From contig NZ_JADZAT010000024.1 of the NCBI RefSeq assembly GCF_020852455.1, positions 1 to 64,000 of the forward strand: a DNA stretch of 64,000 nucleotides, in the 5' to 3' direction. Below, in pieces: positions 1-8,289 of the stretch (positions are counted from its first letter, which is position 1; the number at the start of each line of letters is the position of its first letter). This DNA comes from Novosphingobium sp. (GTDB lineage Bacteria > Pseudomonadota > Alphaproteobacteria > Sphingomonadales > Sphingomonadaceae). The notes under the pieces were generated by a model. The model saw only the letters and a program-made list of their open reading frames with translations, was not told where the DNA came from and searched no databases. A program made the translations under genes and the position numbers.

Positions 1-246
1 CAACGAAGCGATTCTCTTCGCCCACCCCGAAGGGGTCAAAAAGTGATGGTTATCAGCATATTAAGGAACAATTCGGGCGTCGAATCGAGGAAATGTCCGA
101 AAATGGGACTTGTCAGATTTTTGTAACCATTTCAGAAGCTTACACAAAGCTTACAAAAACATTGGTTTGCGATTCATTCCTATCTGACCGATTCGCCTCG
201 AGTCGCGGAACGCGAACAGGCCCGTGCGCGGCAGGCTCGCGTCCGG
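1..246. other. Left-edge intergenic stretch, no convincing gene
   Basis: About 246 bases before the stop of the first gene hold no ORF I trust. One open frame from 93 runs through the spacer into the antisense of the next gene and has no family signature. The stretch is AT-richer than its surroundings and probably carries the promoter of a gene to the left of the window. Confidence 0.5.
136..155. promoter_or_regulatory. Tandem AAGCTTACA direct repeat, possible regulator site
   Basis: AAGCTTACA occurs at 136-144 and again at 147-155, an 11-base period. Direct repeats with this spacing are typical of sites bound by OmpR/PhoB-type regulators. No target gene is visible in the window, so this is only a candidate. 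Confidence 0.25.
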
Positions 247-1254
247 TTATCGCGCGGCGAAGGCGGCTTCGGATTGCGCAAGCAATTCGGCGATGATTTC
301 CGCAACCGGTTGCTCGCTGGTCACCATGCCGACCGATTGGCCGGCCATCAGCGAGCCGTTTTCGACATCGCCTTCGATCACCGCGCGGCGCAGCGCACCG
401 GCCCAGAACTTTTCGATCTCCAGCTGGGCCTCGTCCATCTCGACCTTGCCCTCGTCAAGCAGCTGGGCAACTTCGCGTTGGCGCTGGGTGAACAATTCGG
501 TGCCCTTGTTCTTGAGCGCGCGGACCGGGATCACCGGCAGCCTCGGATCGACCTGAACCGATGCTTCGGCATCGCGGGCGTTGGCGCGGAAGAAGGCCTG
601 CTTGAACGCAGGATGCGCGATCGATTCCGTGGCGCAGGCGAACCGCGTGCCCAGCTGCACGCCCGATGCCCCCATTTCCAGGTAAGCCGCGATCATATCG
701 CCCCGGCCGATCCCCCCGGCCACGAAGACCACATGGTCTTCTGCCAGTTCGGGCAGGAATTCCTGCGCCAGAACCGAGGTTGCGACCGGACCGATATGGC
801 CGCCCGCCTCGCTGCCTTCGATCACCAGTGCATCGGCGCCGCTGCGCAGCAACCGCTTGGCCAGCGCCAGCGTCGGCGCGAAGACCAGCACCTTGGCACC
901 GAACTGCTTGATCGCCTCGACCGAGCCCTTGGGCGGAATCCCGCCAGCCAGCACCACGTGGCCAACCTGGTGCCGCGCGCAGACCGCGATCAGATCGGTC
1001 AGGTCCGGGTGCATGGTGATCAGGTTTACGCCGAACGGCTTCGACGTCAGCGCCTTCGTCGCGGCGATCTCGGCATCGAGCAGTTCCGCAGTCATCGCCC
1101 CGCAGGCGATCACCCCGAACCCGCCGGCATTGCTGATCGCGGCCACCAGGTTGCGTTCGCTGACCCAGCTCATCGCACCGCACAAGATCGCGTGCTCGCT
1201 GCCAAGGAATTCGATGCCGCGCTGCATCAGCGCGTGGGTCTTGCTTTTGGTCAT
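247..1254 (-). CDS. Nitronate monooxygenase family FMN enzyme
   Basis: Resembles nitronate monooxygenase (2-nitropropane dioxygenase), an FMN-dependent TIM-barrel enzyme that oxidises alkyl nitronates; some relatives are FabK-type enoyl-ACP reductases. Visible in the 335 residues: CGAMSW near residue 25, the glycine turn NAGGFGVIACGAM (42-54), EGSEAGGHIG with His153 at the position of the usual catalytic histidine, and the phosphate-binding stretches FVAGGIGRGD and QLGTRF. ATG 1254 is chosen over the GTG at 1305 because the extra 17 residues are not family-like. It is monocistronic, about 140 bases from the P450 on the same strand. The physiological substrate cannot be read from sequence. Confidence 0.85.
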   Translation of the reverse strand: MTKSKTHALMQRGIEFLGSEHAILCGAMSWVSERNLVAAISNAGGFGVIACGAMTAELLDAEIAATKALTSKPFGVNLITMHPDLTDLIAVCARHQVGHVVLAGGIPPKGSVEAIKQFGAKVLVFAPTLALAKRLLRSGADALVIEGSEAGGHIGPVATSVLAQEFLPELAEDHVVFVAGGIGRGDMIAAYLEMGASGVQLGTRFACATESIAHPAFKQAFFRANARDAEASVQVDPRLPVIPVRALKNKGTELFTQRQREVAQLLDEGKVEMDEAQLEIEKFWAGALRRAVIEGDVENGSLMAGQSVGMVTSEQPVAEIIAELLAQSEAAFAAR

Positions 1255-1396
1255 GGAGGCCCTTGGGGATGAGACTGATATTGCGCGCCTATAGGCGGGG
1301 TGCACGGCGGATTCCAGACCTGCCGTAGCGTAATTTGTCGGCCCGTCGTCTTGAGCGCCGCAATCCGGTCGCGAGCAACGGCACCTGGCTGTTCGG

Positions 1397-2686
1397 CTAA
1401 CGCCGCCGCGCCAGCACCTGCAGCCCGTTCAGTGAACGGGTTGCCGTGCGCAGCAGCAGGCGTGGCTGGTGACCGGTCGGCAGGAATTCGAACTGCGCCA
1501 GCAGCCGCGCCAGCACAACCGCGATCTCGGCCTGGGCGAACTGCGCGGCGATGCACATCCGGGGGCCGGTGCCGAACGGCATCCAGGCCGGGTTCAATCC
1601 CCGGTCCGGCAGGAACCGGTCGGGATCGAACCGATCGGGATCGTCCCACAGCCGCAGATGTCGGTGCATGGCATAGACCGCAACGATCACGGTCTGGCCG
1701 CGCCGCACCCGGTGTCCGCCAATCACCTGATCCACCGCCGCGCTGCGGGCCAGCAGCGGCGCAGGAGCATAGAGCCGCAACACCTCCTGCACCACGCGCC
1801 GGGTCAGCGGCAATTGATCGAGCGTGGGCAGTGGCCCGGCGGCCTGGGCTTCGCCGGCCAGGCGCGTTTGCCAATCGGGGCGCAGCGCCAGGGTGTTGAG
1901 CGCCCAGGACAGGCCGTGGACGGTGGTGTCCATCGCCGCCGGGATCAGCCCGCCGATGTTGTCGCGCGCGGGGCCGACCCCTTCAAGCAGGGCGATCATG
2001 TCCACGCGCCGCAGCCCATCGCCGCGTGCTTTGGCCAGTCGATCAGCCGCGGCGCGGACCCGCCGGGCCTGCGGATCGCGGTTCACGCCGTTCAGCCAGT
2101 CCAGCAGGCGCTCGGGCAAGGGCAGCAGGTCTGCTGGCCCAAAGTCGACAATACGCGCGATATAGCCCGGGACATCACGCGATACCGCTTCGGGATCGAC
2201 CGCCCCGCGCGCATCGACCAGCACTGAAAAGACAATCCGCGAGACGATCCGCAAGGCCAGCGCGTTAAGCTCCACCGCCGCATCGGTGGGCAATTCAGCA
2301 GCCACCGCATTGCTTTCGCGGGCAAAGGCGGCCAGCTGCCCGGCCACCGCCTTGGGGCGGAAAAACGGTGCCGCCGCTTTGCGCTGGCGTTCCCATGCCG
2401 GACCTTCGGCACCGGCCAGCCCCTGCCCCCAGGCGCGGCGAAACAGCCGGCGGATAAATTTGTCGCGCGCAAACAGGTCGGCCCGGTCGTTGAGCACTTC
2501 GCGGGCCAGTTCGGGCGATGAAACGATCAGCGGTGCGCCTGGTCCGGGCAGCTGGACGCTGAACTGGTCAAGGATCTCAGCGGGGATGCAGCTGCCAACG
2601 TCGCCAACCCCGACGCGCAGCAACCGCCACAGGCTGGGCTGGTGCGGCAGGAAGCTGAAGGCAGGTAGCGGCAGTTCCCCGGGCAT
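1397..2686 (-). CDS. Cytochrome P450
   Basis: Soluble bacterial-type P450 of 429 residues with no signal or membrane anchor. Visible motifs are the C-helix WERQRKAAAPFF (98-109), the oxygen-activating I-helix AAMDTT (250-255), the ExxR pair E301/R304, and the heme loop FGTGPRMCIAAQFA with the thiolate Cys378. The glycine two residues after the cysteine in the consensus FGxGxRxCxG is alanine here. No ferredoxin or ferredoxin reductase gene lies next to it, so its redox partner must be elsewhere. Substrate unknown; sequence alone does not place it in a CYP family. ATG 2686 has a GGGGGA just upstream. Confidence 0.9.
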   Translation of the reverse strand: MPGELPLPAFSFLPHQPSLWRLLRVGVGDVGSCIPAEILDQFSVQLPGPGAPLIVSSPELAREVLNDRADLFARDKFIRRLFRRAWGQGLAGAEGPAWERQRKAAAPFFRPKAVAGQLAAFARESNAVAAELPTDAAVELNALALRIVSRIVFSVLVDARGAVDPEAVSRDVPGYIARIVDFGPADLLPLPERLLDWLNGVNRDPQARRVRAAADRLAKARGDGLRRVDMIALLEGVGPARDNIGGLIPAAMDTTVHGLSWALNTLALRPDWQTRLAGEAQAAGPLPTLDQLPLTRRVVQEVLRLYAPAPLLARSAAVDQVIGGHRVRRGQTVIVAVYAMHRHLRLWDDPDRFDPDRFLPDRGLNPAWMPFGTGPRMCIAAQFAQAEIAVVLARLLAQFEFLPTGHQPRLLLRTATRSLNGLQVLARRR

Positions 2687-2766
2687 CGGCGGTTCCCCCG
2701 ATTTTGCCGGGAGCTAGCTGGTTCGCGTCACGCTCGCCATTGCAAACAGGCAATGGCGCTTGCGCC

Positions 2767-4035
2767 TTACGCAGCCTCGCCCTCGGCATCCATGCCATAA
2801 GCGGTGTGCAGCACGCGCACCGCCAGTTCGGTCTCGTCCTCGTCGATCAGCACCGAGATCTTGATTTCCGAAGTCGAGATCGCCTGGATATTGATCCCGC
2901 GATCGGCCAGCGCGCGGAACATGGTGCTGGCGACACCGGCATGGCTGCGCATCCCCACGCCCACCACCGAAACCTTGGCCACCTTGCTGTCGGTGATGAT
3001 CCGGTTGAAGCCGATCGCTTCCTTCTGCGCTTCAAGCAGGGTCTGCGCGCGCAGCAGGTCGGCGGCGGGGACGGTGAAGGTCACGTCGGTCTCGCCCTTG
3101 TCGCGCCCGACGTTCTGGATGATCATATCGACGTTGATGTTGGCTGCCGAAAGCGGGGCAAAGATCGTTGCCACCGCGCCGGGCCGGTCGGGCACGCGGG
3201 TCAGGATGATCTTGGCTTCGTTCTTGTCGGCAGCGATGCCGGTGATCAGCTGGCGTTCCATCTCGTGTCCTTCAAGTTCCTCGTCGCTGACGATCATGGT
3301 GCCGGGAATTTCATCGGCCGGGGTGGCATCATCGTCGATGAAGCTGGACAGCACCTGCACCCGCACGCCTTCCTTCATCGCCAGGCTGACCGAGCGGGTC
3401 TGCAATACCTTCGAGCCGACCGAGGCCAGCTCGAGCATTTCCTCGTACGTGACGTACTTCAGCTTGCGCGCCTTGGCGACGATCCGGGGATCGGTGGTAT
3501 AGACCCCATCGACGTCGGTGTAGATATCACAGCGATCCGCGCCGATCGCCGCCGCCACCGCCACCGCCGAGGTATCCGATCCGCCGCGACCCAGCGTGGT
3601 CACCCGGCCGGCCGGCGAAAGCCCCTGGAAGCCCGGGATCACCGCGATCTCGCCCCCGGCCATGCTGGCCAGCAGCGCTGCGCTGTCGATATCCTCGATC
3701 CGGGCCTTGGCATGGGCATCGTCAGTGTGAACCGGCAATTGCCAGCCCAGCCACGATCGCGCCTGGCAGCCCAGCGCCTGCAAGGTCAGCGCCAGCAACC
3801 CCGAGGTCACCTGCTCGCCCGCGGCGACCACCACGTCGTATTCGGCCGGATCATAAAGCGGATTGGCTTCGCGGCAGAAGTTCACCAGCCGGTCGGTTTC
3901 GCCGGCCATGGCCGACACGACCACCGCCACTTCGTGCCCGGCTGCCTGCTGGCGGCGCACGATATTGGCGACGCGGCGAATCCGTTCCGATCCCGCCATC
4001 GAGGTGCCGCCGAATTTCATCACGATGCGGGCCAA
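2767..4035 (-). CDS. lysC: Aspartate kinase
   Basis: Phosphorylates aspartate to aspartyl-4-phosphate, the entry step to lysine, threonine, methionine and diaminopimelate. The N-terminal kinase domain begins with VMKFGGTSMA and contains GRGGSDTSAVA. Two C-terminal ACT domains (roughly 270-420) provide amino-acid feedback control, including the DRPGAVATIF and SVVGVGMRSHAGVA stretches. I take TTG 4035 as the start because GGAG lies 8 bases upstream and the product (422 residues) then matches single-chain alphaproteobacterial aspartokinases. The longer frame to 4164 would add 43 non-family residues. Divergent from ubiG with a 66-base spacer. dapE, later in the same pathway, is at 60.8 kb, not linked. 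Confidence 0.95.
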   Translation of the reverse strand: MARIVMKFGGTSMAGSERIRRVANIVRRQQAAGHEVAVVVSAMAGETDRLVNFCREANPLYDPAEYDVVVAAGEQVTSGLLALTLQALGCQARSWLGWQLPVHTDDAHAKARIEDIDSAALLASMAGGEIAVIPGFQGLSPAGRVTTLGRGGSDTSAVAVAAAIGADRCDIYTDVDGVYTTDPRIVAKARKLKYVTYEEMLELASVGSKVLQTRSVSLAMKEGVRVQVLSSFIDDDATPADEIPGTMIVSDEELEGHEMERQLITGIAADKNEAKIILTRVPDRPGAVATIFAPLSAANINVDMIIQNVGRDKGETDVTFTVPAADLLRAQTLLEAQKEAIGFNRIITDSKVAKVSVVGVGMRSHAGVASTMFRALADRGINIQAISTSEIKISVLIDEDETELAVRVLHTAYGMDAEGEAA

Positions 4036-4101
4036 GTGCTGCGCTCCGTTTGCTGTTACCGAACCCTCGCGTCCGGGCGGGCGTCCTGTTAGGGAGGGTG
4101 C

Positions 4102-4851
4102 ATGGCTAATGCAACCAAGACTCGCACCGCCGGGGCGACCATCCGCGCCGAAGAAGCCGCGCATTTCGGCGCACTGGCGGCTGACTGGTGGGATCCCAAG
4201 GGTTCATCGGCGATGCTCCACCGGCTGAACCCGGTGCGTTTGGGGTTCGTCCGCGAAGCGATTGATGCCCATTTCGGCGCGGATTCGCGCGCTGTGCGCC
4301 CGCTGGCGGGCAAACGCGCGCTCGATGTGGGTTGCGGGGCCGGCCTGCTGTGCGAACCGCTCGCCCGGCTGGGCGCGGCGGTAACCGGAGTTGATGCGGC
4401 AGAAGAAAACATTGCCGTGGCCAGTGCTCATGCGGCAGGCGCGGGGCTGGATATCGCCTATCACTGCGGCGATGTCGCCGCGCTGGGTCTCACAGGATTC
4501 GATCTGGTCACCTCGCTCGAAGTGATCGAGCATGTTGCCGACAAGGGCGCATTCATCGCCGCTCTGAAGGCCGCGCTGCCCCCGGGCGGATTGATGATCC
4601 TGTCCACCCCCAATCGCACCGCCAGGTCCAGATTGCTGATGGTCGAAGCGGCCGAGCGGCTGGGAATGGTTCCGCGCGGCACGCACCACTGGGACGATTT
4701 CGTCACGCCTGAAGAGCTGCGCGACTTGCTGGCCGGGGCCGGTCTGGAAATGGGTGAGCCGCGCGGCATTGCCTGGTCACCACTGCAAGGGCTGCACCTG
4801 TCGGGCGATCTGTCGCTCAACTACATCGTAACCGCTGTTATTTCGGCGTGA
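4102..4851 (+). CDS. ubiG: Ubiquinone biosynthesis O-methyltransferase
   Basis: SAM-dependent enzyme that carries out both O-methylation steps of ubiquinone synthesis. Seen: the UbiG N-terminus HFGALAADWWDPKGSSAMLH, where the DWWDP is diagnostic, then the SAM-binding LDVGCGAGLL with acidic residue in VTGVDAAEENI, and SLEVIEHV and LSTPNRT typical of the family. 249 residues, normal length. AGGGAGGG precedes ATG 4102. Its last 14 bases overlap the tail of the convergent small membrane-protein gene. Confidence 0.95.
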   Translation: MANATKTRTAGATIRAEEAAHFGALAADWWDPKGSSAMLHRLNPVRLGFVREAIDAHFGADSRAVRPLAGKRALDVGCGAGLLCEPLARLGAAVTGVDAAEENIAVASAHAAGAGLDIAYHCGDVAALGLTGFDLVTSLEVIEHVADKGAFIAALKAALPPGGLMILSTPNRTARSRLLMVEAAERLGMVPRGTHHWDDFVTPEELRDLLAGAGLEMGEPRGIAWSPLQGLHLSGDLSLNYIVTAVISA

Positions 4852-5038
4852 TGATATAGAGCATCCAGGCCAGGCCCGTCGCGATGGCAAACATCACCCA
4901 CGACCAGTAGAACCGGTGGTCCTGCACATAATAAGGCTGGATATTGAGCCAGCCGCCTTTGCTGTGTCCTGCGCCAAGCACAGCACAGACCACGAATGTC
5001 AGGATCGAACCGGGCACCAGCGCCTTGATGAAATCCAT
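4838..5038 (-). CDS. Small two-helix membrane protein, unknown function
   Basis: 66 residues with two hydrophobic segments, about 7-25 and 47-63, joined by a short loop rich in aromatic residues (NIQPYYVQDHRFYWSW). The start ATG 5038 is set by a strong GGAGG at the right spacing; the open frame continues upstream to 5119 but without a signal. It follows the kinase gene by 49 bases on the same strand and could be the last gene of that operon. Tail-to-tail overlap of 14 bases with ubiG. I do not recognise a family. Confidence 0.7.
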   Translation of the reverse strand: MDFIKALVPGSILTFVVCAVLGAGHSKGGWLNIQPYYVQDHRFYWSWVMFAIATGLAWMLYIITPK

Positions 5039-5087
5039 CCCCGCCTCCTGCTGAACCCGCTCAGGAAATGCCGAAAAGCGCCGCGGG

Positions 5088-5609
5088 TCAAGCCCCGGCA
5101 TTATGCGTAAGTTCGGCAATCACCGCGCGTACCTGTTGTTCACGTTCGCACCAGCTGCCGGTAATCCGTCGCCAGGGGACCCCGGCCCTGACCAGCATGT
5201 CTTCCGCCAACGCGGCAAACCGGGCGCGCAAGGGGCTCTTGCCGAAGAACCGGGTGCCATCATCAACCCACGGCACATCGGCCGAAAACAGCAGGTAGAG
5301 ATCGGCCTTGGGATAGCCCATCAGCGCTGCGGGCACTTCGCCGAACAGCATTTCGGCCCAGGCCGCGGTCATCAGCTGATCGGTATCGAGCAGCAGCAGC
5401 CGGGGCTGCCCGGCCAGTGCCGCCCTGACCGCCATGTCCTGCCCCTCGGCGATTGCCAGCAGGTCGGCCATCGCCAGGTCGGTACCGCGCTCCTCGCAAT
5501 AGGTCCGGCCATATTCGGGCACCCAGGTCGCGCCCAGTTCACGGCTGAGCTTGTCGGCCATCACCGATTTGCCGGTGCTTTCCGCCCCGTGGAAGCAGAT
5601 CCGGATCAC
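5088..5609 (-). CDS. NadR-like ribosylnicotinamide kinase (P-loop NTPase)
   Basis: Single-domain P-loop kinase, 173 residues, with Walker A GAESTGKS immediately at the N-terminus, EYGRTYCEERG and DTDQLMTAAWAE. These resemble the C-terminal nicotinamide riboside kinase domain of NadR. The N-terminal repressor and adenylyltransferase domains of classical NadR are absent. GTG 5609 is chosen because GTGA overlaps the pnuC stop by 4 bases, implying translational coupling. Together with PnuC this makes an uptake-and-trap unit: imported riboside is phosphorylated to NMN. Function is inferred from motif plus neighbour. Confidence 0.75.
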   Translation of the reverse strand: MIRICFHGAESTGKSVMADKLSRELGATWVPEYGRTYCEERGTDLAMADLLAIAEGQDMAVRAALAGQPRLLLLDTDQLMTAAWAEMLFGEVPAALMGYPKADLYLLFSADVPWVDDGTRFFGKSPLRARFAALAEDMLVRAGVPWRRITGSWCEREQQVRAVIAELTHNAGA

Positions 5610-6199
5610 GCAGCCAGTCGCTCGCGCCGTTCGGCCTCGATCCATTCACGCAGGCCCAGAAGGCTCAACACCAGGAACCCGCCATAAAGCCCGGCGGTCG
5701 GCTCAAGATCGCGGTAGATATAGAGGCCGATCGAAACCAGATCGATCGCGATCCACAGCACCCAGTTCTCGATCCGGCGGAAGGCCAGCAGGATCTGCGC
5801 CCCGACCGAGAAGACCGCGATCGGCGTATCGACATAGGGCGCCGAGGCGGTGGTGTACTTGGCCATGACCCAGCTGAGGTTGATGCTGATCGCCGCCATA
5901 ACCAGCAGCCAGACCCAGCGGCTGCGCCAGTCGAGCCAGCGCACGCGGACCTGATTGTCATCGCCCCCGACCTTGAGCCACAGCCACCAGCCCCAACCCT
6001 GCGCGGCGAAGAAAAACACCTGCAGCACGGATTCGGCGTAGAGTCGGCGTTCCCAGAACACGAAGAAATACAGCGCCACCATCACCAGCCCGAACAGGTA
6101 GTTCCAGTGGCTGCGGAAGATCAGCAGCGCGATGTTGGCAACGCCGAAACCGGCCGCCACCCATTCCAGGTTCGCGAGCAGATCAGGGTCGAGGTTCAT
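5606..6199 (-). CDS. pnuC: Nicotinamide riboside transporter PnuC
   Basis: Membrane protein of 197 residues with about seven helices, and the family features RSHWNYLFGLVMVALY, FFFAAQGWGWWLW and the late WVLWIAIDLVSIGLYIYRDL. PnuC proteins carry nicotinamide riboside by facilitated diffusion driven by phosphorylation inside the cell, which fits the coupled kinase gene downstream. The start at ATG 6199 overlaps the preceding stop as ATGA. The third gene of a chain of four overlapping genes. Confidence 0.85.
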   Translation of the reverse strand: MNLDPDLLANLEWVAAGFGVANIALLIFRSHWNYLFGLVMVALYFFVFWERRLYAESVLQVFFFAAQGWGWWLWLKVGGDDNQVRVRWLDWRSRWVWLLVMAAISINLSWVMAKYTTASAPYVDTPIAVFSVGAQILLAFRRIENWVLWIAIDLVSIGLYIYRDLEPTAGLYGGFLVLSLLGLREWIEAERRERLAA

Positions 6200-6540
6200 C
6201 CCAGCACGGTCCATTCATCGGGCTTGAAACCCACCAGTAGTCCGCCGGGATGCTCGACGATCGGCCGCTTGATGCAGCTGGGATTGGCCGCCATCAGCGC
6301 GACGGCCTTCGCTTGATCCAGATCGGCCCGGTCGGCATCGAGCAGCTTCCTGAAGGTGGTCCCGGCGCGGTTGAGCACCTTTTCCCAGCCCGCCGCCTGG
6401 CACCACTGCGCCAGCCGGACCGGATCGGCCCCGGCCTTCTTGTAGTCGTGGAACGCATAGGCAATGCCCTGCGCATCAAGCCAGGCGCGGGCTTTCTTGA
6501 CCGTGTCGCAATTGGGAATGCCGTAAAGGGTGATGGTCAC
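6196..6540 (-). CDS. ArsC/Spx-family thioredoxin-fold protein (YffB-like)
   Basis: 114-residue ArsC-family protein with LYGIPNCDTVKKARAWLD at the N-terminus, a single cysteine in the P-N-C-D-T-V-K-K motif, then YAFHDYKKAG and the later KRPIVEHPG that fits the R-P-hydrophobic pattern of the family. This is the YffB/Spx-like branch rather than a proven arsenate reductase; no arsB, arsR or arsH is nearby. GTG 6540 overlaps the upstream stop as GTGA. Its role in an operon with pnuC is unknown. Confidence 0.75.
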   Translation of the reverse strand: MTITLYGIPNCDTVKKARAWLDAQGIAYAFHDYKKAGADPVRLAQWCQAAGWEKVLNRAGTTFRKLLDADRADLDQAKAVALMAANPSCIKRPIVEHPGGLLVGFKPDEWTVLG

Positions 6541-6848
6541 GCGTCGGGGCTTTCGAAACGATGGGTGCGCGGGTTGTCGCAGGTGTAGAGTGTGTAGCTG
6601 GCGTAATATTCGGCGCGGCCCTTGGCCTGGACCACGGCGTGATCGGGTTGGCTGCCCCAGGCCCGTGCGGCCTCGGCATCGGCCCATTCGCTGAGCGCGA
6701 TCACCTCGCCATCATCGGCGGTATAGCTCTTGAACGAGAGGAACCCGGGCTGGGCGCGGGCCATCTCCTCCATGCGGTTCGCATCGGCCGAATAGGCACC
6801 AGCGTCCAGATCGGCGCGCTTGCGGTTGCGGAAGACGACGAGGAACAT
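6537..6848 (-). CDS. Antibiotic-biosynthesis-monooxygenase (ABM) domain protein
   Basis: 103-residue ABM-type ferredoxin-like fold: [11 protein letters not shown] beta strand, the helix [19 protein letters not shown] with the conserved QPGF turn, and [15 protein letters not shown]. Such small proteins include heme-degrading and quinol monooxygenases, but many have no known activity. First gene of the four-gene overlapping operon; divergent from aroC across 59 bases that must hold both promoters. Confidence 0.75.
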   Translation of the reverse strand: MFLVVFRNRKRADLDAGAYSADANRMEEMARAQPGFLSFKSYTADDGEVIALSEWADAEAARAWGSQPDHAVVQAKGRAEYYASYTLYTCDNPRTHRFESPDA

Positions 6849-6907
6849 GGTGCAGGCTTAGCGGGGCAAAGCTTGCGCCCGCAACCGTTTTTGGCCAAAG
6901 CCACGCC

Positions 6908-7975
6908 ATGTCCGTCAACACATTCGGCCGTCTGCTGCGTTTCACCACCTGGGGCGAAAGCCACGGGCCGGCGCTGGGCGCCGTTGTCGATGGCTGCCCG
7001 CCGGGGCTGGAACTGGATGAAGGCAAGATCCAGCCATACCTCGATGCGCGGCGCCCCGGGCAGTCCAAATACACCACCCAGCGGCAGGAACCGGATGCGG
7101 TCAAGGTCCTTTCAGGGGTGTTCGAAGGCCGCACCACCGGCACCCCGATCAGCCTGATGATCGAGAATGTCGATCAGCGCTCGAAAGACTATTCGGAGGT
7201 GGCCAAGGCCTATCGCCCCGGCCATGCCGACTATGCCTATGACGCCAAGTACGGTTTTCGCGACTATCGCGGCGGCGGGCGCAGTTCGGCGCGCGAGACG
7301 GCAGCGCGGGTTGCGGCGGGCGCGGTGGCGCGGCTGGTGATCCCGGAAGTGGTGGTGCTGGCCTGGGTCAGCGAGATCGGCGGCGATGCAATCGAGCCGG
7401 CCAATTTCGACGCCAACGAAATCGGCAACAACCCGTTCTTCTGCCCCGATCCGGTTGCGGCACAGCGCTGGGAAAAGATCGTTGACGAAGCGCGGCTGGC
7501 GGGCAGCTCGGTCGGCGCGGTGGTCGAATGCGTGGCGCAGGGCGTGCCCGCCGGTTGGGGCGCGCCGCTCTATGGCAAGCTTGATGCCGATCTCGCGGCA
7601 GCGATGATGGGGATCAACGCGGTCAAGGGCGTGGAGATCGGCGATGGCTTTGCCGCCGCCCGGCTGACCGGCGAACAGAACGCCGATCCGATGCGGCCCG
7701 GACCGGGCGCTCCGCTGTTCACCGCCAACCACGCCGGCGGGATCGCGGGCGGGATCAGCACCGGCCAGCCGGTCAAGGTGCGGGTTGCCTTCAAGCCGAC
7801 CAGCTCGATCCTGACCCCGGTGGAAACGATCGACCGTGAGGGCCAGGCCGCCGAAATCCGCACCAAGGGCCGGCACGATCCATGCGTCGGCATTCGCGGG
7901 GTGCCGGTGGTCGAAGCGATGATGGCGCTGGTCCTGGCCGACCACAAGCTGCTCCACCGCGGGCAGTGCGGCTGA
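6908..7975 (+). CDS. aroC: Chorismate synthase
   Basis: Last step of the shikimate pathway: eliminates phosphate from EPSP to give chorismate, using reduced FMN. The protein starts [20 protein letters not shown], the family hallmark with the catalytic His in GESHG. It continues with the [24 protein letters not shown] and [11 protein letters not shown] blocks. 355 residues, the expected length and all signature regions present. Followed after 17 bases by a small membrane protein gene on the same strand. Confidence 0.97.
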   Translation: MSVNTFGRLLRFTTWGESHGPALGAVVDGCPPGLELDEGKIQPYLDARRPGQSKYTTQRQEPDAVKVLSGVFEGRTTGTPISLMIENVDQRSKDYSEVAKAYRPGHADYAYDAKYGFRDYRGGGRSSARETAARVAAGAVARLVIPEVVVLAWVSEIGGDAIEPANFDANEIGNNPFFCPDPVAAQRWEKIVDEARLAGSSVGAVVECVAQGVPAGWGAPLYGKLDADLAAAMMGINAVKGVEIGDGFAAARLTGEQNADPMRPGPGAPLFTANHAGGIAGGISTGQPVKVRVAFKPTSSILTPVETIDREGQAAEIRTKGRHDPCVGIRGVPVVEAMMALVLADHKLLHRGQCG

Positions 7976-7992
7976 AATGAGGGGCGGCTGAG

Positions 7993-8289
7993 ATGGGCAT
8001 CTACGGCGTCCTGATCCTGGGCTTCATCGGCGCGCTGTGGTTCTACAACTATCAGCGCCAGAAGCGGCTCGACGCCGATCCGGGGCAGCACCATCTCTCC
8101 TCGCTGCTGGTTGCCGCCGCACTGGGCCGCGACGGGGTCAACACCGCGCAGGTGCGTGACCAGCTGGCCCGGATATCAAGCGGCGGGGCCGATCGCCGGG
8201 TGCGGCTGACCCACGCGGTGATGCTGATCCGCAGCGAAGCCGCGCCAGACCTTTACGCCAAGGTGCTGGACCTCTCGCGCAAGGTTTAG
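7993..8289 (+). CDS. Hypothetical protein with one N-terminal membrane helix
   Basis: 98 residues. Residues 2-17 (GIYGVLILGFIGALWF) form a membrane anchor; the rest is charged and mainly helical, with LLVAAALGRDGVNTAQVRDQL and VMLIRSEAAPDLYAKVLDL. No family recognised. Sits 17 bases after aroC, so probably cotranscribed, and its stop overlaps the tail of pheT by 4 bases in the convergent orientation. Confidence 0.65.
   Translation: MGIYGVLILGFIGALWFYNYQRQKRLDADPGQHHLSSLLVAAALGRDGVNTAQVRDQLARISSGGADRRVRLTHAVMLIRSEAAPDLYAKVLDLSRKV

Noticed and set aside
93..296. 67-codon frame at the left edge
   Set aside because: No ribosome site; extends into the antisense of the nitronate monooxygenase gene; no domain.
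6196..6540. Arsenate resistance function for the ArsC-like gene
   Set aside because: The family includes many Spx/YffB proteins without arsenate activity and no ars genes are near.
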